NCBI RefSeq assembly: GCF_963675165.1
Contig: NC_087388.1
Coordinates: forward strand, 5,089,047 to 5,153,046
Source: Halichondria panicea
Taxonomy: Eukaryota > Porifera > Demospongiae > Suberitida > Halichondriidae
Length of the DNA stretch: 64,000 nucleotides
Reading direction: 5' to 3'
Made by a program: the position numbers and the translations under genes
The notes under the pieces: generated by a model
Told to the model about the DNA's origin: nothing
Seen by the model: only the letters and a program-made list of their open reading frames with translations
The model's database searches: none
In this document: in pieces, positions 46,621-59,536 of the stretch
How positions within the stretch are numbered: the first letter of the stretch is position 1
Layout of the letters: every line of letters starts with the position of its first letter

Positions 46621-49600
46621 ATGGCTGAGCCAACAGGAGAGCTTGAAGTACTGCCAGTGAGTCACAAATGTTGCTAGCTAGCTATAACTATAACTACTTG
46701 TCTCAAGCTTGTTGCCCTATAATAATAGTAGGAGTTACCTATCAGTCATGAAGATACAGCTTAGTGTAACTTCCATCTATAAGCTTCCAGGAAGATTATG
46801 TATAGCTTGCCACATCTATCTTATACATGTACGTGTACTATACTCAACTCTTAGCAACTGGTGTATGGTCCATAATATGGATGGTTGCATCCATGGTATT
46901 CACCCCCTCCCCGGCTCCCAGATTGGTCTCAAGACTGTGATAGCTGATGATGACCTCAAAGTGAGCATCTACTACCTGGAGTGTCTGGCCCAGGCCACCT
47001 ACCTCATACAACACGAGGATAAGGCTCTCATTGTGGACCCTCGTAGGGACGTGGACGCTTATCTTCAGGTATGAGGGGGGAGAGGAGACGGTCTGTGTTG
47101 GTAGTCGAGGCTGTCTGATTTATTGTTGAGTCAGCTAAATGTGTAGCTACATGGATGCTCTATACCTAGAAGTGATCTTGCAATTGCTGCCTGTTGTTTT
47201 TATAGTGCTTTTACGCTGCGTTTTCTGTGGCTGAAAGTATTTGTTGTGTGACCACTGTCACTACACTAATAGTATTGCAGCAATGCAGAGCTATGAATTT
47301 CATAATCGTATTGATTCCCTTGTGTATTTTACGTTATTTTAACAATTTGGCTCAAACTTCTGAGGTAATAAATGTCCGATGTCCGACTGATAACCCCCCC
47401 CACACACACAGGAGTTTCAGAAGGAGGGACTCAAACTGACCGGTATCTTGGAGACTCACTTCCACGCTGACTTTGTGTCCGGTCACTACGAGCTCTCGCA
47501 AAGAACTGGAGCACCCATTTATTTCGGGCCCACAGCTAAGGAGAGGACTAAGTTTGAGATACACCAAGTGCAAGATGGGGAGGTATGTGTAAGGGTGTGG
47601 AGTGGGTGGGGGAGGTACGTGTGAGGTGTGGAGTGGGTGGGGGTTGAGTGGTGGCTGTTAAAATAAGATCGTATAACTATGAAATGTGGTATACAATTTC
47701 AAATAATTATGTTTACAAGCTTTTGTACGGGTTATAGCTATAGTCTGTGTAACTGATACTGTTGTTTATTGACTATACAGTGTATACAGTGCAATATTGG
47801 CACTAAAGTAAAGTAATACAACAAATTAGTTATTGTATAGACCCTTGTGCATCACTACTTACCTGATCTGCATTAATACAGGTGCACTTTTCCCACGTAG
47901 ACGAATCAATTTCATATTACACTTTACATACGTTTTACAATAATCATTATTTATACTGCTAGTGAATCATAACGCCCATGATGCACCCTGACCCCCGGCA
48001 TGGCCCCACAGGTGATCCCCTTCACTGGCCGCTACTCAGTGCGTGTCCTCCACACTCCTGGCCACACCCCCGAGTCTGTCGTCTACCTGCTCACCGACAA
48101 TACCAACAGTACACCAATACAGGTACACAACACATCACCCAGTGGAAGAAAACAACTGATACCTAAAAATAACGTATTTGCCAGAGAGTGTGATCGCCTT
48201 ACCTCTCCATCCTTATCTTGTATCTTGTAACTGCCCCCATCGTCACAGGCATTCACAGGTGACACCTTGTTCATTGGCTCGTGTGGGCGTCCGGACCTGG
48301 TGGGGTCAATAGGTCGTACGGCTGAAGAGATGGCTCAGTTCATGTTCAAATCACTCACCAACAAGATCAAGACTCTGCCAGACCATGTCAAGGTGAGCTA
48401 TGGTGCGACTGATTGGCCCCCTCTTGTAGCATGTGACTAAATAAATACATTTGATTTGATGTTTAGTAGCCATAGCATTTTCTCCTAAACTTTCTTTGAT
48501 TTCGTGAAAGTCTTAGAGCTACCAGAAAATCAGTATACCGTTGAAATAGGACCATCGTCGTCTAAAGACTTAGTATACATACGTAAATTACCCCTTGCAT
48601 GGTTACTCATCTCTACTGTACAGGTGTTTCCTGCCCACGGTGCTGGGTCCCCCTGTGGCAAGAACCTCAGCAACAAACTCTATTCCACCATTGGAGATGA
48701 GAAAGCAACTAATCCAGCTCTCTCATTCGACAAGGTTAGTTGTCTAGCTGTATGTATATTCTATGGAGCTAAAATGAGCTTGTTAGAATTGCATTTCGTT
48801 GTTATGATAGAAAACTTGAGCAACTAATGTATTATTTGGAGGGGATTAAGTTACAAGCTTGCATGAGAAGCAAGCTAGTGATATTGAGTGAGTTATGAGT
48901 CTATCCCCCTAGCTCTCTCTGTTTCTCTAGGAGTCGGAATTTGTGGCTTTCCTAATCGAGGGACAGCCAGTGGCCCCAGGCTACTTCCTACATGACGTGC
49001 AAATGAACTTGGTATGTATTCACTTTTCACATGCATACTGTATGTATATATTCACTGTACACCTGCATATTTTGATGGTGTATATATATACATCTGTAAA
49101 ACTGTGTCGATGTTTACACAACATGTGTATAATAAAATTATTGTACATTTATAAGAACTTAGCTATCAGCACATTACAATGACCATAGATGTATCCATAT
49201 ATACACACTATATATAACCGACCCCTCACACAGACTGGAGCACCCCCTCTCTTGGAGGAGCTCGCTCACATCCCTCACCTATCACCAGCTGACTTCAAGC
49301 AGCTAGTCGACTCTGGAACCACCACCATCTTGGACACGCGACCTGTAAGACACCATCTCATGTACACCATACATAACTATACATACATACACTATACAGC
49401 CACATCGAAACCTTTTACTGGTCCCCACAAACTATATACATATAATAAATCAAGCTTGTTATGTTTCCTAGGCTGTACATTACCGAAGTCTTTGTTCCCA
49501 TCATTTTTTTCACAGCAAGTTGACTTCAACAGTGGTCATATTCCCGGGTCGATCAACTTCTCCCTGGGTGTGGCCGAGGGGGCTGGAACCATCGTGGGGG

Positions 49601-51569
49601 TCGAGGACGGGAACTTTGCCATCTGGGTGAGGCAGAAAGCATAATTATGTTTTGACCTGTATTAGCAGACCACCCTCTATAATACAGTCACTGTTAGTTT
49701 AACGATGCATGCAACTTTAATTACCATCTCTCTCCCGCAGGTTGGTACCTTGATTTCCAATGATACTCCCCTCCTTATCGTCAACTCACTTGGTAAAGAG
49801 AGCGAGGCTCTGCAGAGGCTGTCCAGAATCGGATACACTAGCTATGTGAGGGTGTGTGTATGGTTGAGTGGTTAGAGCTGTAAACATACCTATAATAGGC
49901 CTCCTTAATGGTTTCTATAGGATTTGCTAAGGTCACACAATGAACACGTGGTGTTTATATGTGTATCAGTTTAGCGTAATACGTTTTATGTAATAGCCAT
50001 GCATGCAGTACTGTTTTTTTCCAAATTTTTCTATTATGATCTTCCCTCTCCCAGATCAAGGGTATTCTTTGTGGTGGATTCGGTGCATACAAGGAGGCGG
50101 GGCTACCCGTGGAGAAGCACTGCAGTGTTGATCTGGTGAGATCATAGTATGTCATAGTTTCAGTGTACGTGCACAAATGTACCTTCTTATCAGCCATCCC
50201 TATTCATTGTGTACACATGTACAGTACGTCCTTGTGTGAAATTTAAAGGGACAGTTGTGTGAATCATTCGTTTATTGTAGTCACCCTACATTTTATATAA
50301 TCAGGTCATTGTAAACAGTTGAATTTAGCAGCCTGTGTTAGTAAACCACCTCTTTATTACAGCTACTGCACAAGAGTGACTGCAATAGACAGATATTACA
50401 GTATTATGAGTACCATCACTAAAACCTTAACTGCTATTATCAGCAATAATTGCAATCCTTTGATTGTATATAGAAATCCGGCCCCCCTCTGGACTCGTAC
50501 GTCTCCAAGGGGTACCAAATTATTGATGTGCGTACAGAGGGGGAGTATGGGGGTAACAAGGTCAGGGGGGCACTCAACCTACCTCTCGCCAAACTCAGGA
50601 CACTCCAGAATAGCCTGGACAAGTGAGTGTTTAACTGTAATTAAAATACAGGTCCTCTATTTTAATAAAATGCGGACATTTTGGAACCTACATGTATTGA
50701 AAGTGTCCTGTTATTGGTTGATCTCTATGTGCTTTGATTGAGTTGAGACTTGACTTAGTTTTTATACTAATACCGTAAAATTGCAGCTTTAATTAAACTG
50801 TTATAAATTCAGACCATAATGATAATACTGTTATCGTTTTATAGGAGCCAGAAGTACATAGCGTACTGTGTGTCTGGCTATCGGTCGGCTATTGCTTCAT
50901 CTCTTCTGAGACAGGCCGGCTTTGATGTGGTGGACGTCACCTTTGGCTTTGCAGCTGTCAGCGTTTTCGCCCCCACCCACACCACCACTGGAAAGGTTTG
51001 CAATAGTACACTACACACATGTATGTACTGTACAATGTAGTCTATAATTAATAATCAGGTGCCTATACGGCGTTCAAGAGTAGAAAGATTGGAACATATC
51101 TCTCCGTGACTTCTTCTTTAGTAATTTTTAAACCTACTATATAAAAACACATCCTCTGAGTCTCCAAAAAAACAAATGCATGTCTCTCTCAACATGTTCA
51201 TTATTCTCTCCACTGTAAGGCGTTTAATTTAGAGGGATCCTGAAACACACTCCAAACAAAAGTGTATGAATGAATGGTGTTATGAGTGCACTGTATAGGC
51301 TCAGTCTGTATTGTATAATATAACCTGAGGCCTTCTACAATCATAATTTTTTTATATGGAAGCCCCAAGTTTATGATTTCTTTTCAGCTTACATGAACAT
51401 TACTCTGTAATATTTTGTCGAAACTAAAGAAGTTGATTTACAATTCCCTCATTTGTCTCCCATTTCACACTGTGTCATGTCTTTATAGATCCCGTAAACT
51501 GATCCTCCACATCTCTCTCCCGTGTAGGTGTGTCCTTCCATGAAGAAGCTGATTAGTGGACTAGTATAA
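46621..51569 (+). CDS. Persulfide dioxygenase-rhodanese-rhodanese fusion (CstB-like, 516 aa)
   Basis: Fourteen exons: 46621-46656, 46922-47068, 47412-47582, 48012-48122, 48249-48392, 48624-48734, 48931-49011, 49234-49344, 49516-49626, 49741-49845, 50055-50135, 50474-50622, 50845-50995, 51528-51569. Residues 1-250 are a metallo-beta-lactamase fold of ETHE1 type: THFHADF, HTPGHTPES, FTGDTLF and FPAHG carry the iron and fold residues. Two rhodanese domains follow. The first (ILDTRP, GHIPGSINF) has VNSLGKES where the catalytic Cys loop belongs, so it looks inactive. The second has YCVSGYRS, an intact Cys loop. Expected work: oxidise glutathione or low-weight persulfide to sulfite and move sulfur to an acceptor, giving thiosulfate. 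Animal ETHE1 proteins are single-domain; this fusion is the plan of bacterial CstB. No clear mitochondrial signal is seen. Confidence 0.9.
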
Positions 51570-51582
51570 GACATTCAGTTGT

Positions 51583-51588
51583 AATAAA
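51583..51588 (+). terminator. AATAAA polyadenylation signal of the dioxygenase-rhodanese gene
   Basis: Canonical hexamer 14 bases after the TAA stop. Confidence 0.6.
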
Positions 51589-51599
51589 CAGCTAATTAA

Positions 51600-52800
51600 T
51601 TGTTTGTTTGTGGTATCAGTGGCTTTTTGTAATACAAGTCAGTGAAGTAATAATTATGGCTGTATCTTGAATTCTTTGAACATGTACATGTAATATACTG
51701 TTGAAAGAATATAAATTGTACAGTGAATTATTTGATATCTACATGTACATAGTGAGCCGTGAGACCGACATTGTGAATATCGTTTCACAAAGTAAAAGTT
51801 TGTTACACTATTTATAGTAGTTGTATAAAATTCGATCCCCTCCTATAGCTTATTAACATTGCATCAATATAATTATATTATACCCCATATAAGATATTCA
51901 TTAGGCAAAGCTTCTTACTGCATGTGAATTAATTTACAAGTCAGACTGCATATTTGCAAAATCATAATGCCATGTAGCTATATATAAGAAAAGTATAGGC
52001 TTCCATAGAGTTCTGAAGAAAGAATATTATTGGACTAGTATTTAGTAGACTAGTTTGTGTTCGACTAATGCAGCACCTAATGTAGTCCTATTTAACTGAC
52101 GCAGTTCATTGTTATAGTAGTGTCTTTGTACATACACTTTTTGTTATGTCGATTGTGACTTACGTTGAACGAAGGCTGTATCATCTTGAATACGTAGCTC
52201 TCTGGTCCAGTGAACTCAGTGGTGTCTTTGGTCTCTATAGGTGCACTATAATGCTTGTAAGATAATATTTACTAGTAACACTTTATTTCTAGCTCACATG
52301 TTAATTGGGTCACTTCCGCTCCATGTTCCTATAGTAGCAGTCCCTCTGCTAGCAAGTCCTAGTGCCATCCCAACCAGAACATGACCTTGGTTACAGGTGT
52401 GGCTGGCAGTACCCATGCACACCAAGCAAAGTAGAATTAAACAAATTAATAATGAAAGCACCGCAGGTGCTGACTCAGGTAGGTTAAGGCTGTTTTTTTC
52501 TTGAAATTGAAGAAAACGTGTATATACTATTAAAAACTACAATTTTTTGTAAAAAATCTCGTCAATTACACATTATTTTTCACAAAATGTATTGTAAACA
52601 GGAATACCTTTCATCTGATAACATTATTACCATGGTTACTATCTTGGTATGTGCGTTAACTGTGACCAAATACAACTTACCTTAACAATAGTTTTGAATA
52701 CGCTGCCTCCAATACCAAGTTTTAGAAAGCTATATTGGTATCAAAAGAAAGCTCTTAGTGAGATATACTAGAAACAATCCGGATATTTGGTATGAACTCA
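51600..52800. other. Intergenic region
   Basis: AT-rich; no open frame with family features, no repeat clear enough to name. Confidence 0.4.
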
Positions 52801-52803
52801 TTC

Positions 52804-53137
52804 TAGCTTGCTACCCAAGATACCAGGTGGGGATCTAGGTTCAGATTGGTTAGCTTACTCATCAATATCGAGTGAGGAACCTTGTCAAATGCTTTTTTGA
52901 AATAATAAAAAAAAAAATAAAAAAAAAAAAAATAAAAAAAGACTAAATGAGGGTGCACTTTTTGAGTTTGCATGCAGAATGAGTGCACCCTCATTTAGTC
53001 TTTTTTTATTTTATTTTTTTTTATTTTTTTTTTTATTATTTCAAAAAAGCATTTGACAAGGTTCCTCACTCGATATTGATGAGTAAGCTAACCAATCTGA
53101 ACCTAGATCCCCACCTGGTATCTTGGGTAGCAAGCTA
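52804..53137. repeat. Large palindrome at the broken 5' end of a retrotransposon
   Basis: 52804-52959 and 52982-53137 are near-perfect reverse complements (156-base arms, 22-base spacer), differing mainly within A/T runs. Both arms encode the same reverse-transcriptase stretch (KAFDKVPHSILMSKL). One arm is therefore a copied, inverted 5' part of the element. Confidence 0.9.
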
Positions 53138-54070
53138 CCTCATAATAAATGGAAAGTCATCAAATATCTCGGAGGTTGTGTCAGGAGTTCCCCAGGGTTC
53201 GGTGCTGGGACCTCTTCTTTTCCTAATCTATATAAATGACATCGATCTACATCAAAATGAAGGAAGTCTCTTGCTCTATGCTGATGATCTTCTTCTTTAC
53301 CATCCTATTCAATCTCCTGAAGATTATATAAAATTGCAAGGAGATATTGATCAACTCCAAGCATGGTCTGAAAGAAATGTACTCTTGTTTAACCAAAGCA
53401 AGTGTAAATACATGACTATATCAAGAAAATTCAGCCCACCACTTCCCAACATGTGTCTCAATATCAGTGGACGTCCCCTACTTAAAGTTGACCACTACAA
53501 GTACCTTGGCGTGTGGATCTCTCACGACCTCTCATGGTCAAAACACATAGAAGAAATGTGCAGAAATTCCTGCAAGCAGGTTGGTATAATTTACCGACAG
53601 TTCTATGGCCACTCATCACTAGAATGTTTAAGACAACTCTACATCTCCCTTGTGAGATCAAAACTGGAATATGCTGCCCCTGTTTGGGATCCACACCAAA
53701 AAACAAATTCTCACAAAATAGAAAAAGTACAAAAGTTTGCCCTTAAAATATGGACTACGACTCCCTATTAGATACTGTGGACCTACCGTCCCTTTCTACA
53801 AGAAGATTGTACCTGAAGCTATCATACCTTTACCAGGTAATAAATGGTAACTTTAAATTCCCTGATTCACCACTGGAAAGAAGAGTATGCCCTCTCAATC
53901 TAAGAAGCACAAAAAATATACAGTTTGAAAGACCAATTTGCAGAACAAATGCATATGCGAACTCTTTTTTCCCAAAAGCAATATCTGTGTGGAATGAATT
54001 ACCACTGGAGCTGCAGGAAAGTACATCAATTTTGTCATTTAAGAGAAATGTACTCTGTCACTTGCATTAG
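52982..54070 (+). mobile_element. Truncated non-LTR retrotransposon (reverse transcriptase, 3' part)
   Basis: Starts within the reverse transcriptase domain: KAFDKVPHSIL, GVPQGSVLGPLLFLIYINDI, then the catalytic YADDLLLY. It continues with a C-terminal region (YKYLGVWIS, KLEYAAPVWDPH) and, after a one-base frameshift near 53755, with the usual end pattern (RTNAYANSFFPKAISVWNELP). Endonuclease and upstream parts are absent. Type is Jockey/CR1/I-like. It is dead through truncation and frameshift. Confidence 0.85.
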
Positions 54071-54229
54071 TATAATATTAGTCTTTATTTTTAATTTGTA
54101 CTCGCTATTGTAAGTAATATATACAGGGCACACATTAGGTTAGCGTAATATGCTACTAGTGTATCCATGCATTTTGCAGAATTATTATATAAAAAAAAAA
54201 ACACTCACTTGCCCACTGCCCACTGTACA

Positions 54230-55459
54230 CAGGATGGATCGAGCTCTCGCTCTCATACTGAGCTGTCAGACTAACTCCATCCACGACACAATAGTACTCA
54301 AAGCCATCAGTCTATGGAGAGGGAAACCATGGAAAAAGTCACGTACAGATGTCATGCGACTTACTGGGGCGATGAGGTTCCTGGTAGTCAGTCGAAGGTC
54401 CTGGGCCACCCTCACTGGTTGAGTATACACACCAGAGGGGGGCGTGTCTAACAGGGGGCACTCGGCAGTGAAGTTCCACTGCACTGCTTGTTGAGGTTAC
54501 ACCATCCACACGGACTGTTGAGCCCGAGGCAATCCTTACAACTTTAGAATGGAAAGAAAGCCAATTTTGAAAAACCAAAGCGCTAGATCTATAACTCTAA
54601 CGATGACAATCTGTCACGGGGGAGTTACTAATCATGTGCTTAGTTAGGAACCTAAATTAGGTGTCCTGAAATTGAATACTTTAATTTAATTTTGTACGAT
54701 GAATATTGAATTATGGGTGCATATCTTTCTCCTGCTGAGCACCTGTAGATGGTGAGTGCTTGGTTGGTGATATCAAATGGCAGAGAGCTCTGAAATCCCA
54801 GGTTGATGGTTGCAGTCATTCCAGGATAGTCAGGTACCAGTCCTTCAATATCACAACTGAACACTGTTCCCGGGGTGACCTCAACAGCTGGTACTATGAT
54901 TGGTGGAAAACGTCCTTCACCGTCGGCCAGATGACAGTAGAAGCTCTCTCCAGGAAGGGGGTTAGGTAGGCCGGGAGAGGTCAGGGTAACTGTGAGCTGT
55001 GGGGTCAGTTTATATGATCTCAGACACAACTTATACACAAGCCTTACCTCGTTAGCAAGAATCTCAGGGTCAAGCACAAGTTGCATAGGCTCCACAGTAG
55101 CAGTAAACAGTTGACATTGTCCTGTGTCCATCTACTAGAAATACTGGAGTTTTGACACTGCGTCTGACGAGAGCACTTGTTCTCCACCACACACCACCCA
55201 CACAGCGGGTTGAGGTCATTGGTACAACTGGTACAGTCTATACGCTGAGAGCACTCCTCTATGGGTACTTGGAACACCTACAGTGGGGAGAGGTTGATAG
55301 GGTATAGGATAATACAAGCATTATACTCACAGTGTCTTCAGTGGCTGCTGTGATGTAGTTCAGTCCTTCCTGCCATGACAACTGAAGTAGAACAGATGTC
55401 ACTGGCTGACTGTAGAATGTACTATCGGGGCCCAGGATTGATGTACCACTGACATTGTA
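54230..55459 (-). pseudogene. Plexin-like fragment (Sema end, PSI, IPT)
   Basis: Minus-strand exons: 55459-55331 (end of a Sema domain), 55277 to about 55110 (VFQVPIEECSQRIDCTSC, then CGWCVVENKC: a PSI domain as in plexins), an IPT-like part up to 55048, then 54996 to about 54700, and further pieces at 54484-54240. A frame change between the PSI part and the next segment near 55130 and the lack of the 5' Sema part, cytosolic GAP part and transmembrane part suggest a relic. A live gene with sequencing error is possible. Plexins are semaphorin receptors. Confidence 0.5.
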
Positions 55460-55529
55460 CTGTGGAGACAAAAAATACCCATTATACACACTTGTGTATA
55501 GTATAGCTGACTCAACCATCCAGCACTGA

Positions 55530-56209
55530 CATAATTGCCCTGCTAACACTATCGGAGTTGAAGATTGCGGTCATTCAGAAGATATATCTGCACTGAAAGT
55601 AAGAGCCAATAGTATAATAGTATCAATTAATGTACATGCATGGCTGAGACCTTTTATGACATAATTATACTCTATTATGTGTTTCAAATCATACTTATCG
55701 ACTGATTTTATGTAGGTTTCTCGCCAATAACGATTATCGGTATTGGAGTTACTATTCCTATCGTAATCATCATAGTTGTGATTGTCGTCTTGGTCTGTGT
55801 TTTAACGAGTAGAAGGCGTCGCCTGGCTCGCTACCCACGCACGACTCCCCTAATAACTGCGTCAAATACACAAGATACACCCATAGACCAAACTCCTTCC
55901 TATTCCCCACAAACCCCCACTCAAAATATGCAACCAGTGGCTGCCTACCCGACTGGACAATATGCTGACCCCCAGTACCACACATCCTATCCTCAGCAAC
56001 CCCCTGCCCCTTATCCTCCTGGAGGACAACCCCCAGCTCAGCAACCCCCAGCTCCTGGAAAGCAACCCCCTGCTCAGTACCCCACTGGACAACGACCACC
56101 TGCTCAGTACTCCATTGGACAACCACCTCCTGCTCAGTACTCCACTGGACCACCTCCCCCTGCACCATACTTGTTTGGCGGAGAAGCCCCTCCAGCATAT
56201 CCGAACTAA
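55530..56209 (+). pseudogene. SRCR receptor remnant: last SRCR piece, membrane span, Pro-rich tail
   Basis: 55530-55592 encodes the end of an SRCR domain (CPANTIGVEDCGHSED). The exon from 55716 to a TAA at 56209 encodes a membrane helix (ITIIGIGVTIPIVIII), a stop-transfer RRRR, and a tail of Pro/Gln repeats with PPAQYxTGQ units. The tail frame is clean. The first part of the SRCR domain and the signal exon are absent, and the plexin fragment abuts from the other side, so a rearrangement joined the two. Confidence 0.6.
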
Positions 56210-57109
56210 GTATGGGAACTGCCATGCAATCGTGTAAGTAGACTTTAACACAAATTGTGACTTGATATATATAGCTAGTGATAGCAAATTGTCCTCTCCC
56301 TTTAAATACTGTAAATTGATTTTGACATTTATGCGCATACTATCATTCTGTGTACATGTACATGTATATTGCATAGCTATAATTATTGACAGCAACTTAA
56401 CATATATACCGGCTCACTATAGCTATATATATACGTCTGTGTAGTCCCGGTATAGTGGAGCTATATCCATGCATGTGAAGGCTCTCAGTCATAATCAGAT
56501 CGAATGCTAAGGCTGTTTATTATATATAAGCTGTGTTATGACTGACTTGTTATTGCAACGAGACAGAATTATATACGTCATGGGGTTGAAAATAAAGTCT
56601 TGTCATGGCAACAATCACATCAAACATTGTGAACGAAATATAGCAATGCATAACACATTATCGTATCAGTATCGTAAAGGGTGCGAGAAGAGATTGCACA
56701 ACAGGATGAATAGAATTAAGATATTAAAGCCAGATACCACAGATACATTAATTATTAAGTTCAATGCCCACAGGATGATGCCATTCATATACTCACATCC
56801 TTCAAAATCACCCACATGCATTCTTCATATATACCCACATCCTCGAATTTATGCACATGTGCACTGTAATACAGCATGCGAGGTGTATAAATAGTCTTGT
56901 GGACCAGCCGATATATTATCGTCTGGCAAATTACACATTAGCTACTTGTGCAGCGATCTAAGTGGCACATTGATAAGTGGTTAGTGGTTGGAGTTGTTTT
57001 TTGTTATTTATTTTAAACTCACAAATTATTAATAAAGGAACTCATTTTCAGTAATGCGTGTCTTCTCTTTTGAATTTCCACCAAGTTCTATCCACTTACT
57101 AGATGAACG

Positions 57110-57234
57110 TGGCCTGCCTTCCAAAAGAAAGGAGAACGGGTTTTAGGCCTATAATTTATGTGGATTTGTACTCAACTGCAAAAATCTTGCAGTAGAGCCT
57201 GGAAATCCGCCCTCCTTTCTTTTGGAGGTGGGCC
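57110..57234. repeat. Inverted repeat, about 25-bp arms
   Basis: The left arm near 57110-57135 and the right arm near 57208-57234 share CCAAAAGAAAGGAG in opposite orientation. The interior of about 75 bp is non-coding. MITE-like. Confidence 0.55.
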
Positions 57235-57251
57235 ACGCCCATGCATCTACC

Positions 57252-57297
57252 CATAGATACTATAAATTACATTTACATGTAATTTATAGTATCTATG
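57252..57297. repeat. Perfect 46-bp hairpin
   Basis: Two 21-base arms (starting CATAGATACTATAAATTACA) are exact reverse complements around a TTAC loop. Confidence 0.9.
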
Positions 57298-57748
57298 ATC
57301 TATCCACATACTGCTGCTCAAAAAGAGGGAGGGGAGTAGCTAGTATAGTAGCCTGTAAAAACATTTGCAATGTGAGAGTTACTAAAATTAGCTGCGGTGG
57401 AAACAGGAAGCATGAAAGCAGTGGAGAGTCAATCGGTCACAACGTATACGCCTCTTAAGATAAGGCCACCTCACAGCCTTTCGAAAAAAAAAGTTGAAGT
57501 GATCGAACAAGCTGTCTCTTGGCTCTTAGCTGAGGAGCTGTTGCACTTCCCAAAGGTCCACTCTTGCATTTAATATCAACTTTGTTCTATAATTATGTAG
57601 CAGCAAGTCCAGAGATACAGTCCCACAAAGTATTTTACATGATTTTACATAGAACTTGCAGTAAAGACAATGTGCCACGCCCATTTTGGGCAACATGGAT
57701 TGTATGTACACGTCATCAAGTTTTATATCCCTCTCTCTTCATCTCTGA

Positions 57749-58972
<1,224 letters not shown>

Positions 58973-59472
58973 AAAATAAAAAACTTTTTCAGCACATGCA
59001 AAGACTGATAGTGCATGAAATAGCATATTAGTATATATCTGCTGTAGTTGCTGTTTCATTGTTTAATTGTCTTCTCTCTTTTACTTCCAATTAGATCGAA
59101 TGCTAAGGCTATATTATATAATTATTAGCTGTGTTATGACTGACTGTTATTGCAGAGACTGAAAAATGAAGTCTTGACAACAATCACATCAAATATTGTG
59201 AACATGCATGCATAATAATTATGCATAATACTCGTATATAATTATAGTATCAGTGACTTTATAGTAATTAAAGGGTGAAGGGATTGCACAACAGGATGAA
59301 TAAGATATTAAAGGTGGTTCCAAGATACCACAGACACTCTATTAAGTTCAATGCCCACAGGATGATGCCATTCATATACTCACATCCTTCAAAATCACCC
59401 CCATGCATTCTTTTCATACACCCACATCCTCCTACAAGAATTTATGCACATGTAATAATTGCACAAGAGGTG

Positions 59473-59480
59473 TATAAAAG
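59473..59480 (+). promoter_or_regulatory. TATA-like box of SRCR gene
   Basis: TATAAAAG 57 bases before the ATG at 59537, within a block duplicated at 56690-56892. Confidence 0.5.
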
Positions 59481-59536
59481 TGTGTGTGCCTTCATTCTGT
59501 GCATGATACTGAATTGCAAGAAGCATTATACCAATA

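Noticed and set aside
55770-56225. Minus-strand frame with repeats opposite the SRCR tail
   Set aside because: It is the complement of the Pro/Gln repeats; the plus strand has the membrane helix and a homologous exon.
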